Of a stretch of DNA of 42,508 nt, positions 15,638-24,823 are shown in pieces. Each line of letters starts with the position of its first letter. Position 1 is the stretch's first letter. Both the position numbers and the translations under genes were made by a program. Below the pieces are notes generated by a model that worked only from the letters and a program-made list of their open reading frames with translations, ran no database searches and was not told the origin of the DNA. The stretch comes from Hyphomicrobiales bacterium. Lineage in GTDB: Bacteria; Pseudomonadota; Alphaproteobacteria; Rhizobiales; Beijerinckiaceae. The stretch spans positions 1-42,508 of the forward strand of contig JAFBAS010000035.1 in NCBI GenBank assembly GCA_019247605.1, given 5' to 3'.

Positions 15638-17230
15638 ATGAATATCTCCACAGAGACCGCGAAAGTCACAGGTTCCTTGGGGCCTCGCTTCGAGGAGATC
15701 CTGACGCCGCAAGCGCTGGGCTTTCTCGCCAGGTTGCATCGGAAATTCGACGCCAGGCGAAAGGAGCTTCTTGCGGCGCGTGAGGCGCGCCAGGCCCGCT
15801 TCGATGCCGGCGAGCTTCCCGATTTTCTCCCCGGCACCCAGGCGGTCCGCGACGGTGACTGGAAGATCGCTCCGGTTCCGGCCGACCTTCTCGACCGCCG
15901 GGTCGAGATCACCGGCCCGGTCGACCGCAAGATGATCGTCAACGCCTTGAACTCGGGCGCCAAGGTTTTCATGGGCGATTTCGAGGACGCGACCTCGCCG
16001 GTCTGGGCGAATATCGTCGAGGGCCAGCTCAACCTCAAGGACCGTTGGGAAGGCAAGATCGACTTCACCGATGCGAGCTCGGGCAAGGCCTACAAGCTTT
16101 CCCAACAGCCGGCTGTGCTTCTGGTGCGTCCGCGCGGGTGGCATCTGCCGGAGGACCACATCACGGTTGGCGACGAGCCCATGTCCGGTTCTCTCGTCGA
16201 TTTCGGCCTTTACGTTTTCCACAACACGAAGGCCACGCTCGCGCAAGGCACAGCGCCCTACTTCTACCTCCCGAAAATCGAGAGCCATCTCGAAGCCCGC
16301 CTTTGGAAAGAGGTGTTCGCCTATGCTGAAGCCGAGCTCGGTGCACGGCCCGGCACCTTCAGGGCGACGGTGTTGATCGAGACCTTGCCGGCCGCGTTCG
16401 AGCTCGACGAAATCCTCTATGAGATGCGCGACCATATCGTCGGGCTGAACTGCGGCCGCTGGGACTACATTTTCTCCTTCATCAAGCGGATCGGGAAGAA
16501 CAAGCGTTTCCTCACACCCGATCGCGCCGCCATGACCATGGGCGCGGCTTTCTTGCGCGCCTACTCACTCCTCGTGATCAAGACATGTCATCGTCGCGGC
16601 GCCTTCGCCATGGGCGGGATGGCGGCGCAGATTCCGGTGAAGAACGATCCGGCCGCCAACGAGGCCGCCTTCGCCAAAGTGCGCGCCGACAAGGAGCGCG
16701 AGGCCAAGGACGGGCATGACGGAACCTGGGTTGCCCATCCCGATCTCGTGCCGGTCGCCACCGAAGTTTTCGACAAGCTGATGCCACAACAAAATCAGCT
16801 CGATAAGGCAGGCGTGAAAACCGCGATTACCCGGGACGAACTCCTCGACGTCCATCAAGGCCAGCGCACAGAGGCGGGCTTGCGCGAGAACATCCGCGTC
16901 GGGGTGCAATACATCGAGGCGTGGCTTCGCGGGCGCGGCGCGGTGCCGCTCTATAATCTGATGGAGGATGCGGCGACCGCCGAGATCAGCCGCGCCCAGA
17001 TCTGGCAATGGCTGTTCCACAAAGCCAAGCTCGAGGACGGGCGCGAAGTCACGCCCGAGCTCTTCAAGAAAGTGATGTCCGACGAGATGGCCAAGGTGCG
17101 CACCGCGCTCGGCGCCGGCGTCTACGACAAGGGGCGCTTCGCCGAGGCCGAGAAGCTGTTCTCCGAAATGTCGCTCGCCAAGGAGTTCGAGGAGTTCCTC
17201 ACGCTCCCGGCCTATCGCCTGTTGGGCTGA
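15638..17230 (+). CDS. aceB: Malate synthase A
   Basis: Condenses glyoxylate and acetyl-CoA to malate in the glyoxylate cycle. The ATG at 15638 is preceded by GAGGAG near 15622-15627 and gives 530 residues, normal for isoform A; an upstream in-frame ATG at 15605 is less likely. Landmarks: VFMGDFEDATSPVW, LLVRPRGWHLPE, ATVLIETLPAAFELDEILYE (metal-binding Glu), GLNCGRWDYIFSFIK (metal-binding Asp), AAFAMGG-type block as GAFAMGGMAAQIPVKND, and the C-terminal NLMEDAATAEISRAQIWQW. No isocitrate lyase gene is seen next to it. Confidence 0.96.
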   Translation: MNISTETAKVTGSLGPRFEEILTPQALGFLARLHRKFDARRKELLAAREARQARFDAGELPDFLPGTQAVRDGDWKIAPVPADLLDRRVEITGPVDRKMIVNALNSGAKVFMGDFEDATSPVWANIVEGQLNLKDRWEGKIDFTDASSGKAYKLSQQPAVLLVRPRGWHLPEDHITVGDEPMSGSLVDFGLYVFHNTKATLAQGTAPYFYLPKIESHLEARLWKEVFAYAEAELGARPGTFRATVLIETLPAAFELDEILYEMRDHIVGLNCGRWDYIFSFIKRIGKNKRFLTPDRAAMTMGAAFLRAYSLLVIKTCHRRGAFAMGGMAAQIPVKNDPAANEAAFAKVRADKEREAKDGHDGTWVAHPDLVPVATEVFDKLMPQQNQLDKAGVKTAITRDELLDVHQGQRTEAGLRENIRVGVQYIEAWLRGRGAVPLYNLMEDAATAEISRAQIWQWLFHKAKLEDGREVTPELFKKVMSDEMAKVRTALGAGVYDKGRFAEAEKLFSEMSLAKEFEEFLTLPAYRLLG

Positions 17231-17302
17231 GTCTTTTTGCCGTCACCCGGAATTGTGCGGAACACTTTTTGACGGGCGTTGCCCAGCGGGTATTGCTGAC
17301 GG

Positions 17303-17629
17303 TCAGCAATTGGTGGAAATGCCGCCGGGCTGTTCCCCATCATATCCCTCGCAGATGATGAAATCGCCCTCGGCAATCGGCGGCTCTCTCAAGCGCGCGG
17401 CACGCTGATATTCGGGTGAATGCCAGCAGGCGAGCGCTTTCTCATAGCTTTCAAACTCGATGACGACATTGCGGGCGCGCCTCGCGCCGCCGACGCATTC
17501 GGTCTTGCCGCCGCGCACCAGGAAGCGCGCCCCGAACTTCGCGAGCGGTGCGGCATTCGCCGCAATGTATTTCTTGTAAGCCTCGGCATCGTGCACATCG
17601 ACACGTGCGATCCAATATCCCTTGGCCAT
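17303..17629 (-). CDS. DUF1330 family protein
   Basis: 108 residues, complete. Starts MAKGYWIARVDVHDAEAYKKYIAAN and contains FGARFLVRGGKTECVGG, VVIEFESYEKALACWHSPEYQ, which are the hallmarks of DUF1330, a ferredoxin-like dimeric alpha/beta-barrel fold related to EthD/ABM proteins. The function is unknown. It is transcribed away from kup, and the 208-base gap between the two starts should hold both promoters. Nothing else in the neighbourhood points to a role. Confidence 0.88.
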   Translation of the reverse strand: MAKGYWIARVDVHDAEAYKKYIAANAAPLAKFGARFLVRGGKTECVGGARRARNVVIEFESYEKALACWHSPEYQRAARLREPPIAEGDFIICEGYDGEQPGGISTNC

Positions 17630-17837
17630 TATCTGCTCCTTGGCTCATCGGCGCTCGCTTCGTCGGCCCGAACCGTCTATAACGCAACGCTTCCCTTCGA
17701 GGAAAAATGGCGAGCGTCGAGGGACAAGCGAGGAGCAAGCATGCTTTTCGAGGGATTGGAGACGAGCCGCGGCAAGCTGCGGCAATGCCTCGCATCGAGA
17801 CGCCAGTGACGCCAATCCACGCTCCTCGAGTTTCAAA

Positions 17838-19715
17838 ATGAGTATCCATGCCCCCCGGGGGCCGGCGTGGCTCGCGGCCGAAATCGGCGCGCTCGGCGTC
17901 GTGTTCGGCGACATCGGCACTTCGCCGCTCTATGCTTTCAAAACCGCGCTTGGCGCGCTCGGAACGTCGCAGCCTTCCGAGGCGGATGTCCTTGGCCTGC
18001 TTTCGCTCATCGTCTGGGCGCTGACGCTCTCGGTGACCTTCAAATACGTCACCGTCGTCTTGCGCGCCGACAATGATGGTGAAGGCGGCATTTTGGCGCT
18101 CATCACGCTTCTCAATCTGCATCGCGCTCCCGTCGGCACGAGGCGCATCCTCCTCGGGATCGGCCTTTTCGGCGCCGCCATGCTGTTCGGCGACGGCATG
18201 TTGACGCCGGCGATCTCGGTACTGTCCGCCGTCGAGGGCCTCGAGGTTTTCACACCCTCGATGCAGACGCTCGTCGTCCCTCTGACCGTCGTCATCCTGC
18301 TCGCGCTTTTCGTCTCGCAGCGTTTCGGCACGGAGGGCATCGGCCGGTTCTTCGGGCCCGTGATGCTGATGTGGTTCGTCGCCATCGGGGCCTTCGGTGC
18401 GGTCGAGGTCGCCCGCAACCCGAGCGTGCTTCACGCTCTCAATCCCATTTTCGGCATCGAGCTCCTCATTCGCCACCCATTGCTTTCCGGCGTCATTCTC
18501 GGCGCCGTGTTCCTGGCGCTCACGGGTGGAGAGGCGCTCTACGCGGATCTCGGCCATTTCGGGCGCAACGCGATCTCTCGTGCCTGGCTCTATGTCGCGA
18601 TGCCGGCCATCATGCTCAATTATTTCGGCCAGGGCGCCCTCGTACTCACCGACCCGCACGCCATCGCCAACCCGTTCTACGAGCTCGCCCCGAGATTTGC
18701 CGGCAATGCGACCGTGCTTTTGGCCACCGCCGCCACCATCATCGCGAGCCAGGCGATCATCACCGGCTCTTTCAGCTTGGCGAAACAGGCGGTCGAGATC
18801 GGCTATTTGCCGCCGATGGGCATGCGCTACACCTCGCAGCACACGCAGGCCCATGTCGTCGTGCCGCGCGTCAACCTCTTCCTCGGGGTCGGCACGCTCG
18901 GCATCGTCATCGGCTTCGGCTCATCCGACAGCCTCGCTTCCGCCTATGGGATCGCGGTCTCGATCGCCATGATCACCACCACGATCCTCCTCGTTGCCGA
19001 GGTGCGCCGCTCCTGGAAATGGAGCCCGCCCCTCGTCTATGCGCTTGGCGCCGGGCTGCTCTCGGTTGATGTTCCTTTCTTCCTTGCCAATCTGAGCAAG
19101 ATTCGGGATGGAGGCTGGTTGCCGCTCTCGATCGGCTTCCTGATCATCTTCCTGATGGCGAGCTGGCGGCGCGGCGTCCAACGTGTCGTCGAGGAGCAGA
19201 TGCGGCTTTCCGAGCCGCTCGATGCCTTCGCGCGTCGCGAGGCCCGCGCGACGAATTTCCGCTCGTCGCGGCCGGCGATATTTCTTTCACGGGCAGGCGC
19301 CATGGCGCCTGTGGCACTCGCCAGGCTTTACGAACTCCTCGACATGAGCTTCGACAAGGTGGTCATCGCCTCCGTCTGGATCGCGTCGCGGCCACGCGTT
19401 CCGGTGAGCGAGCGCGTCGTGCTGACCACGCTCGACGAGCGTCTGATCCGCGTCGATCTGCGCTACGGCTACATGCAGGTCGTGAACGTGCCCTCAATTC
19501 TCGCCCCGGCCTTGCGTCGCGCCGGGCTCGAGCCGGAGGAGGCCGTCTACATCATCGGGCATGAGCGAATTCTCGCGCCGGAAGGCATCGGCGGCTTTCG
19601 CGATCTTACAGCCCATGTGTTCGCTTTCCTCGCCCGCAATGCCGAACGTGCCGTCGATCGCTTCGAGCTGCCGCGCCGGCGCACGCTCGAGGTCGGCTAC
19701 ACTGTGAAGCTTTAA
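17838..19715 (+). CDS. kup: Kup-family potassium uptake transporter
   Basis: Inner-membrane, probably proton-coupled, K+ importer. The ATG at 17838 gives 625 residues with the family signature GALGVVFGDIGTSPLYAFK at the start of the membrane domain, LRADNDGEGGILALI, and ALTGGEALYADLGHFG. About 12 hydrophobic segments precede a soluble C-terminal domain of roughly 170 residues. The longer frame from 17622 adds 72 low-complexity residues and is rejected. The C-terminal domain ends in RRRTLEVGYTVKL, the usual Kup ending. Confidence 0.95.
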   Translation: MSIHAPRGPAWLAAEIGALGVVFGDIGTSPLYAFKTALGALGTSQPSEADVLGLLSLIVWALTLSVTFKYVTVVLRADNDGEGGILALITLLNLHRAPVGTRRILLGIGLFGAAMLFGDGMLTPAISVLSAVEGLEVFTPSMQTLVVPLTVVILLALFVSQRFGTEGIGRFFGPVMLMWFVAIGAFGAVEVARNPSVLHALNPIFGIELLIRHPLLSGVILGAVFLALTGGEALYADLGHFGRNAISRAWLYVAMPAIMLNYFGQGALVLTDPHAIANPFYELAPRFAGNATVLLATAATIIASQAIITGSFSLAKQAVEIGYLPPMGMRYTSQHTQAHVVVPRVNLFLGVGTLGIVIGFGSSDSLASAYGIAVSIAMITTTILLVAEVRRSWKWSPPLVYALGAGLLSVDVPFFLANLSKIRDGGWLPLSIGFLIIFLMASWRRGVQRVVEEQMRLSEPLDAFARREARATNFRSSRPAIFLSRAGAMAPVALARLYELLDMSFDKVVIASVWIASRPRVPVSERVVLTTLDERLIRVDLRYGYMQVVNVPSILAPALRRAGLEPEEAVYIIGHERILAPEGIGGFRDLTAHVFAFLARNAERAVDRFELPRRRTLEVGYTVKL

Positions 19716-19885
19716 GCGCAAGCCACCTCGCCAGACCGGCTGCACGATCAGGTCTCGCGCCGAGGCCGGTTTTATCGATCTCGTCATCTTCTTCATCGAT
19801 GAACCGGAGTATGATGTGATTCGATTCGAAGAGCCCGAGGCTCTCCGAGACAGAGACGAGACGATTCCGCGGGACAAGGCTCGCC

Positions 19886-21172
19886 ATGGTCGCGGCAACC
19901 GAGCAGGGGACACCGTCGCCACCCATGCGTCGCTGGCGCGACAGCGCCGCGGCCGGCGCTCTTGTGGCGACCCTAGTGATCGCTTGTGCACTCGCGCTGA
20001 GCGGCGCGCCCTTCGTCCTGCCGGTGCTCATCGGCGCGATCGTGACTGCGTTCGCGGCTCTCGTGCGCCCGCGCGCCGAGCACCGCATCGCCGCCGAGAG
20101 GGCGCGCTCTCACGAGACCGCGCGGGCGGGTATTCAGGCAGTCATGTCTGGTATTGCGGATCCCGTCGTCGTTCTCGATTCGCAGGGCAATGTGACCATG
20201 TTCAATTCGCAGGCGAAGGTCGCTATGCCGCAGCTCGTCATCGGCCGCTCCTTCAGCTTCGCAGTGCGCTCACCCGAAGTGGTGGGCGCCGTGGAGAGCG
20301 TGCTGCGCGACGGCACGGTCGCCGAGACCGAATTCCACGAGAAGGTACCGGTGGAGCGCAGCTTCGAGGTGCGCGCCACACCGGTCAGGATCGATGCGGC
20401 GCTGGGCGCGGACGCGAGCGGCGCGATCGAAATCGTAATGTTGTTTCGCGACGTGACGGCAGCGCGCCGGCTCGAGCGCATGCGCGCCGATTTCGTCGCC
20501 AATGCCAGTCACGAATTGCGCACGCCGCTCGCCTCGCTGTACGGCTTCATCGAGACGATCGAGGGGCCGGCGAAGAACGATCCGTCCGCACAGGCGCGCT
20601 TCCTCGCCATCATGCGCGAGCAGGCGCGGCGCATGTCGCGGCTCATCGATGACCTGCTTTCCCTTTCGCGCATCGAGCTCAAGGAGCACGTCCAACCCAC
20701 CGAGGAGGTGCGCCTCGACAGCGTGCTCAGCGAGGTGGTCGACACATTGACCCCATTGGCCCAGGAGTGCCGCACCAAGATCGAAGTGGACGGCTTGAAC
20801 CGCGTGCTGGTGACGGGCGACCGTGACGAGCTCATCCGGGTTTTCGAAAACCTCATCGAGAACGCGGTTAAATACGGGCAATCGGGAGGGCGCGTCGAGG
20901 TTTCGATCGCTGACGCAGAACGCGCGGTGAGTGTGACGGTTCGCGATTACGGGCCCGGCATTGCCCCCGAGCACCTGCCCCGCCTGACGGAACGCTTCTA
21001 CCGGGTGGATGTGGTCGAAAGCCGTCAAAAGGGCGGGACGGGCCTTGGACTTGCGCTCGTGAAGCACATCCTCAATCGGCACAAGGCACGCCTTTTGGTG
21101 CGCAGCGAGCTCGGCGCCGGAGCGACTTTCGAGGTAGTCTTCCCCAAAAGCGCGCCCGAAGCCTCGACCTGA
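19886..21172 (+). CDS. phoR: Phosphate regulon sensor histidine kinase
   Basis: 428 residues. Two N-terminal membrane segments (about 24-42 and 47-64) with almost no periplasmic loop are typical of PhoR. A PAS domain follows (about 85-195; AGIQAVMSGIADPVVVLDSQG), then HisKA (FVANASHELRTPLASLYGF, phospho-accepting His) and HATPase_c with N box (ENLIENAVKYG), G1 (VRDYGPGIAPEH) and GGTGLGLALVKHI. It phosphorylates PhoB when phosphate is low. The pst transporter genes that often follow phoR are missing; phoU and phoB come next. No clear upstream promoter was seen in 19716-19885. Confidence 0.95.
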   Translation: MVAATEQGTPSPPMRRWRDSAAAGALVATLVIACALALSGAPFVLPVLIGAIVTAFAALVRPRAEHRIAAERARSHETARAGIQAVMSGIADPVVVLDSQGNVTMFNSQAKVAMPQLVIGRSFSFAVRSPEVVGAVESVLRDGTVAETEFHEKVPVERSFEVRATPVRIDAALGADASGAIEIVMLFRDVTAARRLERMRADFVANASHELRTPLASLYGFIETIEGPAKNDPSAQARFLAIMREQARRMSRLIDDLLSLSRIELKEHVQPTEEVRLDSVLSEVVDTLTPLAQECRTKIEVDGLNRVLVTGDRDELIRVFENLIENAVKYGQSGGRVEVSIADAERAVSVTVRDYGPGIAPEHLPRLTERFYRVDVVESRQKGGTGLGLALVKHILNRHKARLLVRSELGAGATFEVVFPKSAPEAST

Positions 21173-21207
21173 TCTCGCAAAAGGGCTCTCGCGGTAGCTG
21201 CGCGCCT

Positions 21208-21239
21208 GTGTCATCATACCGTCACGGCCGCGTTATAAT
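21208..21239 (+). promoter_or_regulatory. Pho box and -10 upstream of phoU-phoB
   Basis: GTGTCAT (21208-21214), a 4-base linker, and CCGTCAC (21219-21225) form the direct repeat of a PhoB site (consensus CTGTCAT-N4-CTGTCAC), with one mismatch in each half. A perfect -10 TATAAT follows at 21234-21239, 8 bases after the box, and no separate -35 is needed because PhoB replaces it. This predicts PhoB-activated transcription of phoU and phoB from a promoter distinct from that of phoR. Confidence 0.75.
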
Positions 21240-21337
21240 TTAAAACGATCGCCACGAATGCATGGCATTCGCGCTGCTCTTCGGGTCCGCGGCCGCCTTT
21301 CGGGACGGTTCTCGAAAGGCATGATGCGGAGACTGAC

Positions 21338-22051
21338 ATGGCCGATCATATCGTTCGCGCATTCGACACCGACCTCGACACATTGAGCCGGGGTGTCGCA
21401 GAGCTCGGCGGGCTTGCCGAATCGATGACCACACGAGCCATCGAGGCGCTCGTGCGTCAATCGCCGACGATGGCAAACGAGGTGATCGCGCTCGATGCGA
21501 GGCTCGATGCGCTCCAGCAGGAACTCGAGGAAAAGGCCGTGCTCACGATCGCGCGGCGCCAGCCGATGGCGGTCGATCTTCGCGCCGTGATCGCGGCGAT
21601 CCGCGTGACGCATGACCTCGAACGCATCGGCGACCTTGCGAAGAACATCTGCAAGCGCGTGCTCGCCATCACGGGCCTGGTGCAGACCCCAAAGCTCGTG
21701 AAGGGCGTCGAGCATCTTTCCCAGCTCGTGCTCACACAGTTGAAGGACGTGCTCGATGCCTATGTCGAGCGCGACGCCGAAAAGGCGCTCGCGGTGTGGG
21801 AGCATGATGAGAATGTCGACGCGCTCTACACCTCGCTGTTTCGCGAGCTTCTTACTTACATGATGGAAGATCCGCGCAATATCGGGGTCTGCGCCCATCT
21901 CCTATTCTGCGCCAAGAACATCGAGCGCATGGGTGACCATGCGACGAATGTGGCCGAGAACGTCTATTACCTCGTGACCGGGGCCAAGCTCCAGGCCGAG
22001 CGTGTGAAGGCCGACACGACGAGCCTCGAAAAACCCATGAGCGCCACATGA
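21338..22051 (+). CDS. phoU: Phosphate transport system regulator PhoU
   Basis: 237 residues with two repeats of the three-helix PhoU domain, each carrying the metal-binding E/DxxxD-type clusters (DLERIGDLAKNI; NIERMGDHATNVAENV). PhoU connects the Pst transporter to PhoR and keeps the system off when phosphate is plentiful. It is followed 40 bases later by phoB, and the pair lies behind a Pho box. Start ATG 21338 (MADHIVRAFDTDLDTLSRGV) matches the family start. Confidence 0.95.
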   Translation: MADHIVRAFDTDLDTLSRGVAELGGLAESMTTRAIEALVRQSPTMANEVIALDARLDALQQELEEKAVLTIARRQPMAVDLRAVIAAIRVTHDLERIGDLAKNICKRVLAITGLVQTPKLVKGVEHLSQLVLTQLKDVLDAYVERDAEKALAVWEHDENVDALYTSLFRELLTYMMEDPRNIGVCAHLLFCAKNIERMGDHATNVAENVYYLVTGAKLQAERVKADTTSLEKPMSAT

Positions 22052-22091
22052 GAAAAGGCGCGGCACTCTTCCTTGATCGGCGGAGCCCTTC

Positions 22092-22796
22092 ATGAAACCG
22101 CGTGTGATGATCGTCGAAGACGACGAGGCGATTGTCGTGCTCTTGAGCTACAACATGGAGGCGGAAGGCTTCGAGGTCGAAGCCGTCACCCGGGGCGACG
22201 AGGCCGATCTGCGGCTCAAGGAGCGCGTGCCCGACCTCCTCATCCTCGATTGGATGCTGCCCGGCCTTTCCGGCATCGAATTGTGCCGGCGCCTCAGGCT
22301 GCGCGAGCAATCGGCAAAGCTTCCGATCATCATGTTGACGGCACGCGGCGAGGAATCCGAGCGCGTTCGCGGCCTCGTGGTTGGCGCGGACGATTATGTG
22401 GTGAAACCCTTCTCGGTTGGCGAGCTCGTCGCACGCGTCAAGGCCTTGCTGCGCCGGTCCCTGCCCCATCCTTCCTTGAACCATTTCAAGGCGGCCGATC
22501 TCGAGCTCGATCGCGAGAGGCGTCGCGTGTTCCGTTCGGGTGGAGAGATCCATCTTGGTCCGACGGAATTCAATCTTCTCGCCTTCCTCATGAGCGTTCC
22601 CGGACGCATCTACAGCCGCCAGCAATTGCTGAACGCGGTTTGGGGCGAGGACGCCTATATCGACGAACGCACCGTGGACGTGCATGTGGGACGTTTGCGC
22701 AAGGTGCTCAACCGGGGCGGCTTGCGCGATCCGATCCGCACGGTGCGCGGCGGAGGCTACGGCTTCGACGAGACCTTCAACGCCAGGGGCGCTTGA
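22092..22796 (+). CDS. phoB: Phosphate regulon response regulator PhoB
   Basis: 234 residues. Receiver domain 1-120 with the acidic pocket (VEDDEAI), phosphorylated Asp in LLILDWMLPG and the conserved Lys in DDYVVKPFS. Residues 130-230 are the OmpR/PhoB winged helix with the recognition part DERTVDVHVGRLRKVLN. PhoB~P activates phosphate-starvation genes. The nearby Pho box suggests positive autoregulation with phoU. The gene is convergent with gcrA, with 161 bases between them. Confidence 0.95.
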   Translation: MKPRVMIVEDDEAIVVLLSYNMEAEGFEVEAVTRGDEADLRLKERVPDLLILDWMLPGLSGIELCRRLRLREQSAKLPIIMLTARGEESERVRGLVVGADDYVVKPFSVGELVARVKALLRRSLPHPSLNHFKAADLELDRERRRVFRSGGEIHLGPTEFNLLAFLMSVPGRIYSRQQLLNAVWGEDAYIDERTVDVHVGRLRKVLNRGGLRDPIRTVRGGGYGFDETFNARGA

Positions 22797-22957
22797 GACG
22801 GGCCAAGAGCGAGCCACAAACGTTCATTCCCGGCCGAGCGGCTGAAACCGCGAGGGGAAGGGAGCCCATCTTCCACAGCTTTTGTGAAGCTGCACCGTGT
22901 GAGCCCTCTTTCCGAGGCTCGCTGCCGGAGCTCGGGGGGTGATACCCTGGAAGGTCG

Positions 22958-23446
22958 TCAGCCGCGCTTGCGGTCGGGCACTTGCTGGTAGGCCATGCGT
23001 CCATGCGGCAGACAATAGGAGGCCGAGGGATCGCATTTCGTACCGCAATAGCGGAACTCCGGAGTCAGCGGATCGCCCAAAGGCCATCGGCACATGCTCT
23101 CGCGCAGTTCGGTGATGGTGACGCGTTCGGAGATCGGGATGACGACGGCTTGGGGCAGCACGGCCGGCTCATATTCCTCCGCGACCACAACTTCCCTGAG
23201 CATCACGGTGTTGCCGCGCAGCGCAACGGTCTTTTGCGTCGTGTGCGGCGAAGCCAGGCGTCTCGGGCGCGGCGCGCCGGAGGAAGCGGCAGGCTTGGCG
23301 CGGCCGGCAAGGCCGAGCCGATGCACCTTGCCGATCACGGCATTTCGGGTAATGCCGGCACCGAGCTGTGCCGCGATGCGGCTTGCACTGATGCCTTCCT
23401 GCCAGAGCTTTCGGAGAAGCTCGACGCGTTCGCCGTCCCAGGACAT
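22958..23446 (-). CDS. gcrA: GcrA cell-cycle regulator
   Basis: 162 residues. The N-terminal helix-turn-helix MSWDGERVELLRKLWQEGIS followed by SRIAAQLGAGITRNAVIGKVHRLGLAGR identifies GcrA, the alphaproteobacterial factor that works with sigma-70 RNA polymerase at promoters holding CcrM-methylated GANTC. The C-terminal part CRWPLGDP...FRYCGTKCDP..SYCLPHGRMAY binds the sigma factor in the family. Six GANTC sites lie in the 313 bases upstream of its start. Confidence 0.94.
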   Translation of the reverse strand: MSWDGERVELLRKLWQEGISASRIAAQLGAGITRNAVIGKVHRLGLAGRAKPAASSGAPRPRRLASPHTTQKTVALRGNTVMLREVVVAEEYEPAVLPQAVVIPISERVTITELRESMCRWPLGDPLTPEFRYCGTKCDPSASYCLPHGRMAYQQVPDRKRG

Positions 23447-23943
23447 ACCCCATCTCCTTCAGTCGGAATCCTCTTCGCGTCGGCCGCCGCAAGGCAGCCG
23501 TCACTGGCGTGACGATTTCGGTGGACCACGAACACCCACGACATCTCGTGGCTGAGTGAGGCGACGCTACACTAGGGCTTGAATCGCTCGCAAGAGTCTA
23601 AAGAGTGAACACGGTGAATTCTCAACAGCTGAGTCAGAGAGGCCACAGCTCCAAGGGTTGACTCCCTATGTCTTGGCTCCCTGCCTTGACTGTCGGACCG
23701 GGTGGCGGCGAGCCTGCAAGCGACAAAGCCGCAAAGAAACAAGGTCGCGTTCGTGACTCATCGCCTGCGATTAAAGCTGTGGTCAGGCGCGCGGCGGAGC
23801 ACAGAAGGATTTGTTCGGCGAGCGGTGCTGGGATAACTCGCTGCTCGCGCCATGATCACTTCTGTTTCCGAGCCGAACATCGGTCGAGCCTGCTGCTCGT
23901 GGCCTCTGCTCCGGGCCCAGCCGCAATCGCCTCCCGCTGCGAT
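23447..23943. promoter_or_regulatory. Intergenic region between gcrA and a DMT transporter with six GANTC sites
   Basis: No gene is supported in these 497 bases, although a frame runs through part of them into the transporter gene. CcrM-type GANTC sites occur at 23466-23470, 23581-23585, 23594-23598, 23631-23635, 23660-23664 and 23755-23759. Chance would give about one per 256 bases. The first lies 20 bases before the gcrA start. The region should contain the gcrA promoter and may make gcrA expression depend on methylation state and so on replication timing. Confidence 0.6.
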
Positions 23944-24801
23944 ATGAGCGGGGCGTTCGCGCTCGCCGTAACCTCGGTGGGCCTCTTGTCCGGGATGGAT
24001 GCGCTGGTGAAGGCACAAGCGGCGCAATTCCCCGTGGCACAGATCGCCTGCTTGCGCTTCGTCTTCGGCTCGCTCGCCATACTCATCGCGATCGCGATCG
24101 CGCGCCCGGCCCGCCCTCGCCTCGAGACGGTGATCGCCAATAGCTGGCGCGCCGTGCTCGGCGTCTCGACCTCGATCACCTTCTACTTCGCGCTCGGCCG
24201 CTTGCCGCTCGCCGAGACCTTGGCGCTTTCGCTTCTCTCGCCATGCACGACCGTGCTTTTCAGCATGCTGATCTTGCGCGAAACGGTGAGCCGCTCACTC
24301 GTCATAGCCCTGGGCGTGGGCTTCCTCGGCATGCTGCTCATCATCGCTCCGAATTTCGGCCACGGGCATGCTTCGGTCGCGGCGCTCGAGGGCACGCTCG
24401 CCGTGCTGATTTCGACATTGACCTATTCGCTGTCGCTCGTGCTCTTGCGCTCGCGCGCGACACGCGATCATCCGCTCATCATCGTGGCGGTGCAGAACAT
24501 CGGGCCGATGCTGATCTTGAGCGCGGTGATCCCGCTTTGGCCTGCCGGGCTTTGGGTGCCGGTCCAGGCTTTCGACCTCCTCAACTTCGCCGGCATCGGC
24601 ACGCTGGGCGTATGCGGCCATCTCGTGCTCGCCAAGGCTTTCTCGCTGGCACCAGCCGGACGCATGGCGCCCGCCGATTACACGACGCTCGTCTTCGGTT
24701 CCGTCTATGGCTACCTCTTCTTCGGCGAGATCCCCGCCTGGACGACGATTGCGGGCGGGCTCCTCATCATCGTCTCGTCCTTCACGGCGACACGCCGCTG
24801 A
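23944..24801 (+). CDS. EamA/DMT-family membrane transporter
   Basis: 285 residues from ATG 23944 (MSGAFALAVTSVGLLSGMDAL). Two EamA repeats with about nine or ten membrane segments fit the drug/metabolite transporter superfamily. Conserved points include ALGRLPLAETLALSLLSPCTTVLFSMLILRE as the family core (key LPLAE and LSP, then RE) and APADYTTLVFGSVYGYLFFGE in the second half. The frame extends 92 codons upstream without hydrophobic character, so that part is excluded. The substrate is unknown; members export amino acids, nucleosides or other metabolites. Confidence 0.85.
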   Translation: MSGAFALAVTSVGLLSGMDALVKAQAAQFPVAQIACLRFVFGSLAILIAIAIARPARPRLETVIANSWRAVLGVSTSITFYFALGRLPLAETLALSLLSPCTTVLFSMLILRETVSRSLVIALGVGFLGMLLIIAPNFGHGHASVAALEGTLAVLISTLTYSLSLVLLRSRATRDHPLIIVAVQNIGPMLILSAVIPLWPAGLWVPVQAFDLLNFAGIGTLGVCGHLVLAKAFSLAPAGRMAPADYTTLVFGSVYGYLFFGEIPAWTTIAGGLLIIVSSFTATRR

Positions 24802-24823
24802 GCTACGGCGAAGACGCGTCCTC

